A DNA stretch of 19,025 nucleotides from Lachnospiraceae bacterium (GCA_017542725.1 JAFXWR010000176.1:1-19025), one strand, 5' to 3'. Shown: positions 9,101 to 14,927, counted from the first letter of the stretch. The notes: a model not told the origin generated them from the letters alone. Made by a program: numbers and translations.

Positions 9101-10941
9101 GTTACCTTAAAAATATTTCCAACTTCAGTTGTATTTAAATGATTTACACTATACAAATATCCTGCTGAAGCTGTAGTGTCATAATGGTAATTGTATTTAT
9201 AAGTGTCAGCTTCAACTACATCTATAGCATACATGTTATTATCTATAGATAAGTCATAATATGATAACCAAAAGTATCCTTCTTTTGCATTTTTATATGG
9301 CGGAAATGCGTTTTCATCTCCCCAGCTATTTCTGACAAGCCATGCACCAGGACCTCCTGGTACTTCATTTTCACGCAGACTAATATTATAATTTATAAAG
9401 TTTTCTGCAGGTACATTGTCATTCCATCCCACTACAATTACTCCGTGATTGGCTGGACTTTTCACTTTTGCACCATTCACCAATCTTCTTGGAGCCATAT
9501 AATAATGCTCACCATTTATTTCTTTACTATAACTTGATTCTTGTCCAGCATGGTAACTTATACCAACTGCACCATGTTCCATGATGGCTCTTTTTACGGC
9601 ATCTCTATCTACTTTAGATATTATGTGGACATTGTTCATTTCAACTGCATTTTCATTAAATGCATACTTATCTTTTTCAGGTGGAAGTCCGTTCTCAACC
9701 ATACTATCCATTAATGAATAAGGGACATTTGACTCCCTTGTTGCACCCATATAAGTTGACCCAACAAATGCTGCATACAAAAAGTTTCCGCCAGCATTAC
9801 CAAAATTTGGCGCATCATAACCACGACTTGTGTAATAGTCAGGATCTAAATCATTATAGTCTCTTAATTCAACACCTGGTTTATCTATATTTTCTGAATT
9901 AGTTACATTTTTTAAACCTTTAAGCACATAGTATGAAAATGCAGCTTCGCTCATGTCAGATTTTTCATCATAGTCCTCTTCTGAACTTGCATTTAATAAA
10001 TTCTTTTTACGAAGATTTATTTCCATCAAACCTATAGTGGCAAATGCCCAACAAGTTCCATATGGATATTGATTTCGTATTGGAGGAACGATTGATACAC
10101 CAAAATCGTTTGTTTTTTCTCTTGAATCATAAGATTCTGGCAAAGGACTTTCACCTAATAATCTCTCAAGCGGATCAACATATCTATTATTCTTTTTAAA
10201 CTCTACAGGAGGAATATCTGGCGCAACATATCCAAAGAAAGGTTCAATCTCCTCTTCTGTGTTGGCTTCGCTAGAAGTTGCTATGTCAGCATCTACACTT
10301 CCAGTAAGTAAATCCACATTGCTTTCAGTGGCAACTATTTCAAAATCTATAATTTCATCAATGATAATATCATCAGCATCTGACATTTCACTTTCAGTTG
10401 CTATGCTAACTTCACTGTCTACTATAACAGCTTCAGTTGTTTGTTCTGTATCATCTATTATTTCAGATTCAGTTGTCTGTTCTGTATCATCTATTATTTC
10501 AGATTCAGTTGCCTTATCTATCTCATCCAAAACATCAGATTCAATTTTTGAATCTGTCTCATCTTCTATTACGTCTTCACTTTCTGGTTCTATCTCATCT
10601 GAAACATTAGATTCAGTTGTTGAATCTGTTTCATCTTCTATGTCATCTTCACTTTCTGACTCTATCTCATCTAAAATATCAGATTCAATTGTTTGATCTG
10701 TTTCCTCTTCTATATCATCTTCAGCTGTTGAATTAATCGCATCATCAACTTCTGATGCATCAACATCAGTTTCATTCTCTTCATTATTAATGTCTGATTC
10801 AAATTCAAGCAAGTCCTCACTAGACTTCAAACTCTGAGTCATGCTTTGTATTGCTTCACTATCTAGGGCAAACGAAAAATTCGCGTTGGTGAGAACCATT
10901 GCAACACACAAAACAATTGAAACCAATCTCTTAAAATTCAT
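757..10941 (-). CDS. Giant exported papain-family peptidase/adhesin with lectin-like, BspA, Ig-like and InlB repeats (truncated by a stop)
   Basis: The 3394-residue product starts at an ATG with AAGGAG six bases upstream. Domains in order: signal peptide (1 to ~26, cut after NFSFA); acidic Ser/Thr/Asp/Glu repeats (~40-235); papain-type C1 peptidase (~268-580) with Gln291, Cys297 (GTCWAF), His499 and Asn538 (RNSWG), so all catalytic residues are present; a lectin-like domain (~580-755) as found after the peptidase in clostridial Cwp84-type proteins; one InlB repeat; BspA/DUF285 26-residue repeats (~900-1165); a second InlB repeat; two Ig-like segments (~1245-1320, ~1470-1570); then InlB repeats to the end. 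I see no classical I29 propeptide. The peptidase probably processes surface or host proteins, with the repeats acting as stalk and adhesin, but that is inference. The TAA at 757-759 falls inside the last repeat, and the frame continues into the wall-binding tail at 103-750. The intact ancestor would be about 3612 residues. Confidence 0.9.
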   Translation of the reverse strand: MNFKRLVSIVLCVAMVLTNANFSFALDSEAIQSMTQSLKSSEDLLEFESDINNEENETDVDASEVDDAINSTAEDDIEEETDQTIESDILDEIESESEDDIEDETDSTTESNVSDEIEPESEDVIEDETDSKIESDVLDEIDKATESEIIDDTEQTTESEIIDDTEQTTEAVIVDSEVSIATESEMSDADDIIIDEIIDFEIVATESNVDLLTGSVDADIATSSEANTEEEIEPFFGYVAPDIPPVEFKKNNRYVDPLERLLGESPLPESYDSREKTNDFGVSIVPPIRNQYPYGTCWAFATIGLMEINLRKKNLLNASSEEDYDEKSDMSEAAFSYYVLKGLKNVTNSENIDKPGVELRDYNDLDPDYYTSRGYDAPNFGNAGGNFLYAAFVGSTYMGATRESNVPYSLMDSMVENGLPPEKDKYAFNENAVEMNNVHIISKVDRDAVKRAIMEHGAVGISYHAGQESSYSKEINGEHYYMAPRRLVNGAKVKSPANHGVIVVGWNDNVPAENFINYNISLRENEVPGGPGAWLVRNSWGDENAFPPYKNAKEGYFWLSYYDLSIDNNMYAIDVVEADTYKYNYHYDTTASAGYLYSVNHLNTTEVGNIFKVTGETNQKLDAVNIAHYSPISGGKIKIYTSDEAMENPTDGELRLTQNLTHSGQGIFTIPLNSSISLKRDTYFSVVLDIPNNVQLLVDESVDYGSNSDRPSMNEVALGQSLYKDKETGEWIDLNREGIFRRDGMIYGSNFRIRALTNETGLVSFDSNGGEGFMEGIIAEPGETIKLPKNVFTKKGCKFIGWVDDAGNEYGDEAEIEVNDNISLKAKWEEVVYHLPYDWFNSTTKNKKEITKINILVYPDSAPTDVNETWDIAESDGLKGYIKGTEVYIYAPTNGNIYLPEDSSYMFSSKRYDEEGNFIGADLENSFVHVEELNGLTNLNTSRVQNMERMFAGLGLFNMCDSLEDWPFPLKANPKSVNLDLSSFDTSNVTNMSLLFEASAIESIDISHFDTRKVETMNWMFAQCELLKSVDLSSIDTRSLTSVEGMFEEAISLTSINLESFTLENVTSLNNMFTNLRSITSIDISSFDISNVTQMNEMFAYCENLEIIYASSTFNTSSVTESDNMFEGCLKLVGGNGTEYNDTNPKDKTYARVDVEGTPGYFTASGYVTVTFDLGGKGENFTRLVENHKKVERPEDPVAAGYIFYHWYDVEVGESVEFNFDTLFHIRDGQNRTLKASWDKKRIRRIEGLSAPTRRTYNVGDAIDLTGLRVKLYFRDDTTAEITYSDLNRDDFSAKTNYLQTEDKVSDRSFVTVLYTGDLYCDNNVVMFDDNTTNVYEIDITDINDRANYLPLDKPVLAYSTSFIEDATDWEDFETPKNFFKDHTLLISYVVATNSTLDLTGPTNTIALYKYGMDDATCGDRGYRGLRNVEVADENLVNHKDNDNYFDAYYRGKYLRVYGINYGYFARRYFYVFSEFGEADSIEVVSAPLKLDYVKGEDRFDPTGLVIKVANYTYNLDGKLNKGINPESGDEYPVYYKTITYDGNEDHFDISIEKDHIMTDGDNQVTITFLGKSCTLDLNLLEPGERKTVSLENGYDGGLITSVSIPAGNKMATPSVPIREHWTFDKWVIKGTGAAVDFNNYIIEDDITFEATWIGNEYEVVLYGKESDWTYHLNPKETRKRRYGEEYTLPNATDPVWANKNPQYGYEGTEVVAWLDVETGETITTISENDGRKTIKLYPVMGEAREKIDYDLNGGKWADGFTPRDYKMFNETFLLPTPSNVYKRGHTLSTWHYTSGYATYGGGMSEIPAGFKQSSMGSSGYFTIHPMKAIWEVGKYKVHFVENGGTWIGDFVNPADRIFDTLFTMPNSTDTRIKREGYRFGGWYEYPDFSGNSVSAIWGNSLEGDKTYYAKWEPITYTIAYNVFNSLGERLPDGVENIVTKTFGVPVVLATPSKANHQFTGWWTGPGYGYEEFGGRGERYYGNTDLTTDNYDSIDIYPSWEPNKYTVQFDLRGVAADAISPITKSWGVNISSSDLPTPMNIADGYEFLGWYNEPELSNKWNGNSDLTNEHGATKTVYAKWKTALVYNANGHGTAPASKEIVGSTTVSLPSITATGYTFDGWYNNATDFSVSNRVGAAGESFTTSAPTTLYAKWIANVYTINYNANGGTVTPASFDKTYDTAYAGELATPTRDGWTFDGWYTTSAYTTEYDKTADNIYKEGQTTPYYIYAKWTAKTYTINYDTNGGTLTGDTSFIKTFGTAITSNLAVPTKTGYTFVGWFTDNTTFNNEYNKANDNIYEEGKTSPYYIYAKWTAKTYTINYKANGGNITGDTSFEKTFDTPITSDLAAPTKTGYRFDGWFRDNTTFNTEYNKANDDIYEEGKSTYDIYAKWTANTYSIRFNLNAVDANVANNISDLTKVYGTNATLPTLTNVKQGYRFIGWYENVECTGTAYDGTTDLSNVQGDTKQLYARWGITLTFYISSTGDTKFEYELATPSMPMELPTMKNKTEPGWRVEGWYDGPDASTATKIGNSKDLIPITAPMSMYAHWVANTYTIKYVLNDGTLGRESITKTCHTDITLDTPTRVGYTFDRWYKDSNLYYPYTGTIDLSFEQDDVKEIYAKWVAKNYTIKYNLNDGTLTGATTFTKTYDTNYSGTLATPTKTGYTFGGWFTDNGTFNTRYNKSNDDIYVEGTVLYNIYAKWIAKAYTINYNANGGTITGNTSFTKTYGTAITTDLAEPTKEGYTFDGWYTTSALATAYDKTTDGIYVEGTNTYTIYAKWNANQYTVDYNLVGVGATKPSPITKTYSTALAASELKSPTYIPAGYEFLGWFKSYDSTTGTYGAKWEGKDDLSNENGATVYVYAKWKRAVVFNVQYNGTNINASQPTSIEITSATTITLPNTSATGYTFGGWYREEELINSVGMNGATGVAVDGPTTFYAKWTANVYTINYNTVLSGVTISENNTSKTYGVNKTLAAPSKDGYDFAGWFRNYNIGNKTYSDQYDGTSDIISTNGGSTTIYAKWTAHTYTIKYNVNGVGTAPADKVKTYDTATTLANPTNIPSGYTFDGWYSNADLNDTNKYTGNTDLTTSNAVEVNVYARWKARITYNANGHGTIPAPTYEDIILGQVTQLKTLADVPGFTFDIENSWYGESACTNLVGKAGINYTVTEPKTLYAKWNENSYTVTLHVDGGAFAAGYTDYTLNSTTNNYEKNRLYTAGATLPTSQNITKTGYVFDGWYENSGFTGSKVTSVAAKTASDKEYWLKWSIITYNVTYNVNKGTWADGYTAPTSWTVESAATTNLPTGANVNRAHYNFEGWYENSDFSGSAISSLVGKTSNLTLHAKWTLDTSSGTYHTITYNPNGGSGNMETQYAFEGEETTLYANEFTRSGYTFSRWKT
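10433..10504 (-). repeat. 36-bp tandem duplication in the acidic stalk
   Basis: Two adjacent 36-bp units (10433-10468 and 10469-10504) differ by one base and encode two copies of a 12-residue unit, TESEIIDDTEQT in one phase. Because the unit is a multiple of three, gain or loss keeps the frame. This is a recent duplication in the N-terminal acidic segment of the giant protein. Confidence 0.9.
10537..10680 (-). repeat. 72-bp (24-residue) degenerate tandem repeats in the acidic stalk
   Basis: Residues ~88-135 of the giant protein hold two 24-residue units of the form (D/N)(I/V)(L/S)DEIE.ESED.IEDETDS..ES, with partial copies on either side (AEDDIEEETDQTIES before, DVLDEIDKATES after). They form a highly acidic, probably disordered segment between the signal peptide and the peptidase domain. 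Confidence 0.8.
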
Positions 10942-11253
10942 ATGATACTCCTTACACTTCTAATTTCCCACATAAAACACAATTTATCTATATGATAAAT
11001 ATAACCATACAAACGCAATATAAGAACAAAAAAAGGATGTAGTTTTATGCTAATAGGTTAATGTAGTTAAATAGACATTAAGGTATAAGTATAGAATTAC
11101 ATTCTTTTTGTATTTAAATTGTATCAATTTATTTGCCGTTTTTCAATAAAAATTTTAATAAAAAAGCTGAATTTTGCATAAAATAAAAATTATGCAGCAA
11201 GTGTTGCATAATTTTTTTTATTTACCAATATACATATATTTTTAACTACTATT
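10942..11253 (-). promoter_or_regulatory. Spacer upstream of the giant gene: ribosome binding site; promoter not resolved
   Basis: This 312-base AT-rich spacer separates mtaB from the giant gene. The ribosome binding site AAGGAG (minus strand, 10953-10948) sits six bases before the ATG at 10941. Next to mtaB the spacer carries a strong hairpin terminator, listed separately. Some -10-like hexamers occur, for example TATACT near 11090, but I found none paired with a good -35 at proper spacing. A promoter must lie here if the terminator works, but I cannot place it. I see no gene, riboswitch or further repeat. Confidence 0.6.
11187..11214 (-). terminator. Rho-independent terminator after mtaB
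   Basis: A perfect 10-bp inverted repeat (AAATTATGCA / TGCATAATTT) with an eight-base loop is followed on the minus strand by TTATTTTA. It lies about 40 bases past the mtaB stop. The plus-strand side also runs into T residues, so it could work in both directions, although no plus-strand gene ends here. Confidence 0.75.
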
Positions 11254-12648
11254 TTAATGTTTTTTGTCCATAATTTTTTTACATTTAATATACTCTTTGG
11301 TATAGCCTATGCCATAGGTAATACCTTCTATCTCAGCAAATTCCTCTATCAGCACATCATTTGCCTTATCTTCATAATTCTTAAGATAGTCTTGCTCTAT
11401 CTCCTTGCTTATCTTCTCGCATTCTGAAATCATCAGTACTGACCTTCTATGCTTTTCTTCATTCGTAAGTTGATTAGGCATCTCATCTGCCTTCGTACCT
11501 TTCCGCCTTGAATACGGGAAAATGTTCGGATTATAAAACCTCATCTTCTTTACGAACTCTAAACTTTCATTGAAGTCATCTTCAGTTTCTCCAGGAAAAC
11601 CAACTATCACATCAGTAGTAATAGTTGCATATGTCATGTACTCTCTAATTAGTTTACATGCTTTTTCAAAATCAGTTGTAGTGTAATGACGATTCATTCG
11701 TCTGAGTGTCTTATCGCAACCTGATTGGAGCGAGAGGCAGAAGTTGGCGCAAAACTTTTTTGCAAGTAGGGGCGGACATTCTGTCCGCCCGCAGTGTGAC
11801 AGATTGTCGTCCCCTACGAGAAATTTCAAAAAATAATCATCAATGATTCGAGGTTCAAGTGAGCCAAGACGAATTCTTTCTATACCATCTATTTCTGCTA
11901 CTTGAGTCATAATTTCAAGTAAAGATTTTCTTGCGACTTCAATCGCACCTTCATTTTCATACTGAAGTCCCACCCTATCAAGTCCAAATGAACTTAGATG
12001 AATGCCTGTGAGCACTATCTCCTTGACACCTGCTCGCACTTTTTCTTTCACTTCATTTATAATATCGTCATTATCACGAGATTTTATATTACCACGAAGA
12101 AAAGGAATGATGCAGTAGGTGCAGTATTGGTTGCAGCCGTCTTGAATTTTAATAAATGAACGGATGCGTTGGCGAATAGTATTATCCCCATTTACTTGTA
12201 GGGGCGGACATTCTGTCTGCCCGAGGGACGACAAAATGTCGTCCCCTACGGACTGGCAAATTATTGTTGAAATTAGGTCGGTGAGTTTGGATTTTTCTTT
12301 ATTTGATAGTAAGTAGTCGACACCATCTAAGTGAGGGCTCGCAAGCTTCGCCCCTACGGTTGGGCGGATGATATCCGTCCCTACGGATAGTGAGTCTACC
12401 ATACAACCTATGGCGATTACTTTGACATTTGGGTTATATTTTTTTGCAAGATGAAGCATCTGTCTTGATTTTTTGTCAGCTATACTTGTGACGCTACAAG
12501 TATTCACTATATAAAAATCAAGATTTTTATATTCATTTTTATTTTCGACATCAATATAAACTAAACCGAGTTTAATTAACTCATCCTTAATCTTATTAGA
12601 CTCATATGTGTTGACCTTACAGCCAATTGTTTTAATGGTAAACTTCAT
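11254..12648 (-). CDS. mtaB: tRNA (N6-threonylcarbamoyladenosine(37)-C2)-methylthiotransferase, MtaB family, with three in-frame repeat insertions
   Basis: This radical SAM enzyme adds a methylthio group to t6A at position 37 of ANN-decoding tRNAs. In the 464-residue product the N-terminal methylthiotransferase domain shows its three cluster cysteines (Cys10 in TIGCKVN, Cys51 in VNTCSVT, Cys82). The radical SAM motif CNQYCTYC (Cys172, 176, 179) is intact, as are LSLQSGCD and VGFPGETE. GYTKEYIK marks the C-terminal TRAM domain, which ends about 20-25 residues short of the usual MtaB end. Three foreign peptides encoded by palindromic repeats interrupt it at about residues 87-105, 133-150 and 277-294, all in frame. 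I chose the ATG at 12646-12648 because MKFTIKTIGCKVN matches family starts; an in-frame ATG at 12675 would add nine residues encoded by the upstream terminator hairpin. Neither start has a clear ribosome binding site. The gene looks intact, but its activity with these insertions is unproven. Confidence 0.88.
   Translation of the reverse strand: MKFTIKTIGCKVNTYESNKIKDELIKLGLVYIDVENKNEYKNLDFYIVNTCSVTSIADKKSRQMLHLAKKYNPNVKVIAIGCMVDSLSVGTDIIRPTVGAKLASPHLDGVDYLLSNKEKSKLTDLISTIICQSVGDDILSSLGQTECPPLQVNGDNTIRQRIRSFIKIQDGCNQYCTYCIIPFLRGNIKSRDNDDIINEVKEKVRAGVKEIVLTGIHLSSFGLDRVGLQYENEGAIEVARKSLLEIMTQVAEIDGIERIRLGSLEPRIIDDYFLKFLVGDDNLSHCGRTECPPLLAKKFCANFCLSLQSGCDKTLRRMNRHYTTTDFEKACKLIREYMTYATITTDVIVGFPGETEDDFNESLEFVKKMRFYNPNIFPYSRRKGTKADEMPNQLTNEEKHRRSVLMISECEKISKEIEQDYLKNYEDKANDVLIEEFAEIEGITYGIGYTKEYIKCKKIMDKKH
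11766..11818 (-). repeat. 53-bp palindromic mobile-type repeat, copy A, inside mtaB
   Basis: The element is bounded by GTAGGGG and CCCCTACG and contains two hairpins: GGGCGGACA-TTC-TGTCCGCCC (9-bp stem, 11770-11790) and a weaker GACA-GAT-TGTC (11798-11808). It is the same length as copy B and differs mainly in the second hairpin. It stands out as GC-rich in AT-rich surroundings. In mtaB it encodes VGDDNLSHCGRTECPPL, placed between FLKF and AKKFCANF in the radical SAM domain. Confidence 0.87.
12198..12250 (-). repeat. 53-bp palindromic mobile-type repeat, copy B, inside mtaB
   Basis: It has the same GTAGGGG...CCCCTACG boundaries, length, orientation and reading frame as copy A. Hairpins are at 12202-12222 (9 bp with one G-T pair) and 12225-12245 (GGGACGACA-AAA-TGTCGTCCC, perfect 9 bp). 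It encodes VGDDILSSLGQTECPPL in the linker between the N-terminal and radical SAM domains of MtaB. Confidence 0.87.
12335..12385 (-). repeat. Composite palindromic repeat, copy C, inside mtaB
   Basis: This is a related but different element. An imperfect GGGCTCGC...CGCCC half with CTACGG (12335-12359) is followed by a second half, GGGCGGAT-GAT-ATCCGTCC with CTACGG (12362-12386). The second half matches the terminator hairpin at 79-101. In mtaB it encodes about VGTDIIRPTVGAKLASP just after the third cluster cysteine (Cys82). The junctions are less certain than for copies A and B. Confidence 0.78.
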
Positions 12649-12681
12649 AAAAAAATAAAGCGGATGATTTAACATCCGCTT
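12649..12681 (-). terminator. Rho-independent terminator of the small wall-binding-protein gene
   Basis: A 9-bp stem (AAGCGGATG / CATCCGCTT, six-base loop, 12658-12681) is followed on the minus strand by TTATTTTTTT. It begins six bases after the TAA of the upstream gene. The T-tract runs directly into the mtaB start codon at 12648, so mtaB is probably reached by read-through. Its core GCGGATG resembles the GGGCGGAT palindromes nearby and may be a decayed copy. Confidence 0.75.
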
Positions 12682-12686
12682 AATAA

Positions 12687-13409
12687 TTAATGTGCTAACA
12701 TCGGTCCATACTTTTCTGCCGGCTGAGTCTCTTGCACATTATCATAGACATGAACTCTTCCAAATTCATCGACTTCATAGTTGACTCCACCTGATGTATT
12801 TGATGCTGCTGACTTAGTAATCTCTTTAGTAGCATTTGATACATTTACTTCCGACTTAGTGTTTCTATCAAGCTCTTTAGCTTGACCTATTTGATCATGA
12901 TAAGCAAGATAGTAATTATTTAAATTTGGATTGGTATAATAAATAGGATTGGTATAAAACTCTGATTTTGCTATGCTAGTATCTCTCATCAAGACATTAT
13001 CATAATATAAGAACCCATCATAATCAGCATAATATTCCTGATATACTTTCCTATACATACCAGCCTTTTCAGCTGTCTGTAACGAACCATCATCTCCAAA
13101 GTAATAATAATATCCATCAATCATATGTAATCCAAAAGTCATACCACCATAGTTTCTGTCAATCTTATTGTCAAAGAAGTAATACTTTTTCGTTGTAGGA
13201 TTTTTCCACCAACCAGTCACAAGTTTTCCATCTCCATCAAGATAATATACATTATCTCCTACATCAAGTAGCGTTCCTTTGAGGTATTGTCCTGAATCTT
13301 CATTCAATACATACCAATCACTTCCAGACTCTACCCAACGATAGGCAAATGCATTTGTGGCTAAAACAGTCGCTAATACAATTACCAAAGCTAATATTTT
13401 TTTCTTCAT
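12687..13409 (-). CDS. Small exported protein with cell-wall-binding (choline-binding-like) repeats
   Basis: The 240-residue product has a clear signal peptide (MKKK, hydrophobic core, cut after ATNAFA at about residue 22). Aromatic/Gly repeats of the wall-binding type follow to about residue 140: GSDWYVLNEDSGQYLKGT, NVYYLDGDGKLVTGWW, KYYFFDNK, GYYYYFGDDGSLQ and DGFLYYDN. The last ~100 residues are polar, rich in Asn, Tyr and Ser, and match no domain I know. No enzymatic domain is visible, so it may be a wall-attached structural or host-facing protein. The start is well supported by AAGGAGC at 13420-13414, five bases before the ATG. A promoter and a terminator frame it as a single-gene unit. 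Its repeats resemble those at the C-terminal end of the giant protein, so both may bind the same wall polymer. Confidence 0.85.
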   Translation of the reverse strand: MKKKILALVIVLATVLATNAFAYRWVESGSDWYVLNEDSGQYLKGTLLDVGDNVYYLDGDGKLVTGWWKNPTTKKYYFFDNKIDRNYGGMTFGLHMIDGYYYYFGDDGSLQTAEKAGMYRKVYQEYYADYDGFLYYDNVLMRDTSIAKSEFYTNPIYYTNPNLNNYYLAYHDQIGQAKELDRNTKSEVNVSNATKEITKSAASNTSGGVNYEVDEFGRVHVYDNVQETQPAEKYGPMLAH

Positions 13410-13455
13410 AACTGCTCCTTCTATATTATTGTGAATATTATGCCCTCAAATAATT

Positions 13456-13484
13456 ATTTTATCACAAATCAAATTATATTGCAA
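13456..13484 (-). promoter_or_regulatory. Probable sigma-A promoter for the small wall-binding-protein gene
   Basis: On the minus strand TTGCAA (13484-13479) is followed after exactly 17 bases by TAAAAT (13461-13456), close to consensus -35 and -10 boxes. The -10 lies about 45 bases before the ATG at 13409. The site starts just after the stop of the hydrogenase gene, where I see no terminator hairpin. Confidence 0.55.
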
Positions 13485-13490
13485 TTTTAA

Positions 13491-14924
13491 CTATTTAAAA
13501 ATTTTAGTAACTTTTGTAACATCCATTATTTTTTTCTCATAGGCTTCTTTTCCATACTTATCTACATCTGCTTTGTCTTTTGGTGCATGGTTTAGACACC
13601 CTGGTCCACCTATGCAGCCTCCAACGCATGCCATCCCTTCTATGAAATTGGCATCAAGAATGCCCTTGCTTTTCTTGAGAAGTGCTAGGTTACATTGCTC
13701 TATGCCATTACAAACTTCCGCCTTAAGTTCAAACTTTTCATTTCCACTCTCAATCAACCCTTCTTTTACGGCTTCTGCAAGGCCACCACTTCTTGCAAAT
13801 ATTCTTCCAAAGTATGACGCATCATCCAATATGTCTTCTTCAAATGTCGATAAGTCAAAATTGTTCGCATCAAACATAGCCTCAAGCTCTTCAAAAGTTA
13901 AAGCAACATCAACATATCCACCAGATTTTGTGTCTTTAACTTCCATCTTTTTAGCGATACAAGGTCCAATAAATATAATCTTACTTGTAGGGTCAGTCCT
14001 CTTTACAAACTCAGCAACTGCTGCCATAGGAGAAAAATTACTTGATATATCTTTTACTATATCAGGATAATTAATTTGTATAAACTTCACAAATGCTGGG
14101 CAACACGAGCTTGTCAAAAATCCTTTTTCAGTCAATTCCTCAGTTTCTTTTTCCGCAACCATATCTGCACCAAATGCCGCCTCTATGACTGTGTGGAAAC
14201 CAAGTTTCTTTATTCCTGTTATGACCTGACCTAATTTTACATCAGAGAACTGAGATGATATTGCTGGTGCTACAATTGCATAGACTTTATAATTTTTATT
14301 ATTATCACTATTTTTTATAAACTCAATCGCATTTAACATATACGACTTATCCATTATAGCTCCGAATGGACATTGGTATACGCAGGCACCACATTCAATG
14401 CATTTTTCATTGTCAATTTTTGCAGCTTTATTTTCATTAAATCCCATCGCTCCAACTTTACAAGCGGCACGACATGGTCTTATATTTTGTCTAATCGCAC
14501 TATAAGGACAAGCTCTACTACAAGCACCACATGACTTACACTTTGCAGTATCAATTTGAGCTCTGCCATCTTTGTCGAATGAAATTGCACCGAACTTACA
14601 ATTTTCTTCACATCTATGTGCGATGCATCCTCTACATGCATTGGTAACTTCGTATCCTTCAAGAGGACATTCATCACAGGCGAGTTCCATAACTTCAACA
14701 ACATTCTTGTTGGAAATATTACCGCCAGTTGCAAGTTTCACTCTCATCTTTGCTATTTCTCTCATCTTGTAAATATCAACAAATCCTTGACTTCCATCAT
14801 CAGGGAAAAGTTTAGCAGGGATGTTGTCGATCTCATCTGCAAGTTTTCCAGAATAAGCAAGACGAGCAACTTCTCTCAAAACAAAGAATTTGTACATCTG
14901 GACTTTTGAATCAAACTTTACCAT
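13491..14924 (-). CDS. Ferredoxin-fused [FeFe] hydrogenase, group B type
   Basis: This 477-residue cytoplasmic protein should catalyse reversible H+ reduction to H2, probably with reduced ferredoxin. The N-terminal half carries cysteine clusters for several [4Fe-4S] centres: Cys97/100/105/109, Cys129/132/135/139, an intervening pair Cys151/155, and Cys175/178/181/185. The H-cluster motifs are complete: L1 TSSCCPAF (Cys274, Cys275), L2 GPCIAKK (Cys322) and L3 GMACVGGCIGGP (Cys433, Cys437). TSCCPAF and GPCIAKK, rather than TSCCPGW and MPCxxK, point to the group B family, whose physiology is less studied than that of group A. The gene starts three bases after the stop of the kinase gene, with AGAGG upstream, so it is the last gene of the five-gene cluster. 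HydE/F/G maturases are not in the window. Confidence 0.88.
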   Translation of the reverse strand: MVKFDSKVQMYKFFVLREVARLAYSGKLADEIDNIPAKLFPDDGSQGFVDIYKMREIAKMRVKLATGGNISNKNVVEVMELACDECPLEGYEVTNACRGCIAHRCEENCKFGAISFDKDGRAQIDTAKCKSCGACSRACPYSAIRQNIRPCRAACKVGAMGFNENKAAKIDNEKCIECGACVYQCPFGAIMDKSYMLNAIEFIKNSDNNKNYKVYAIVAPAISSQFSDVKLGQVITGIKKLGFHTVIEAAFGADMVAEKETEELTEKGFLTSSCCPAFVKFIQINYPDIVKDISSNFSPMAAVAEFVKRTDPTSKIIFIGPCIAKKMEVKDTKSGGYVDVALTFEELEAMFDANNFDLSTFEEDILDDASYFGRIFARSGGLAEAVKEGLIESGNEKFELKAEVCNGIEQCNLALLKKSKGILDANFIEGMACVGGCIGGPGCLNHAPKDKADVDKYGKEAYEKKIMDVTKVTKIFK

Positions 14925-14927
14925 AAC

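Noticed and set aside
10259..10696. A plus-strand open frame of 145 Ser-rich codons
   Set aside because: It is the reverse complement of the repetitive acidic stalk; Asp/Glu/Thr-rich codons read backwards give Ser/Ile/Val. It has no domain and no start signal.
13573..14070. A plus-strand open frame of 165 codons opposite the hydrogenase gene
   Set aside because: It lies fully inside a gene with complete H-cluster motifs, and its own translation has no recognisable family or ribosome binding site.
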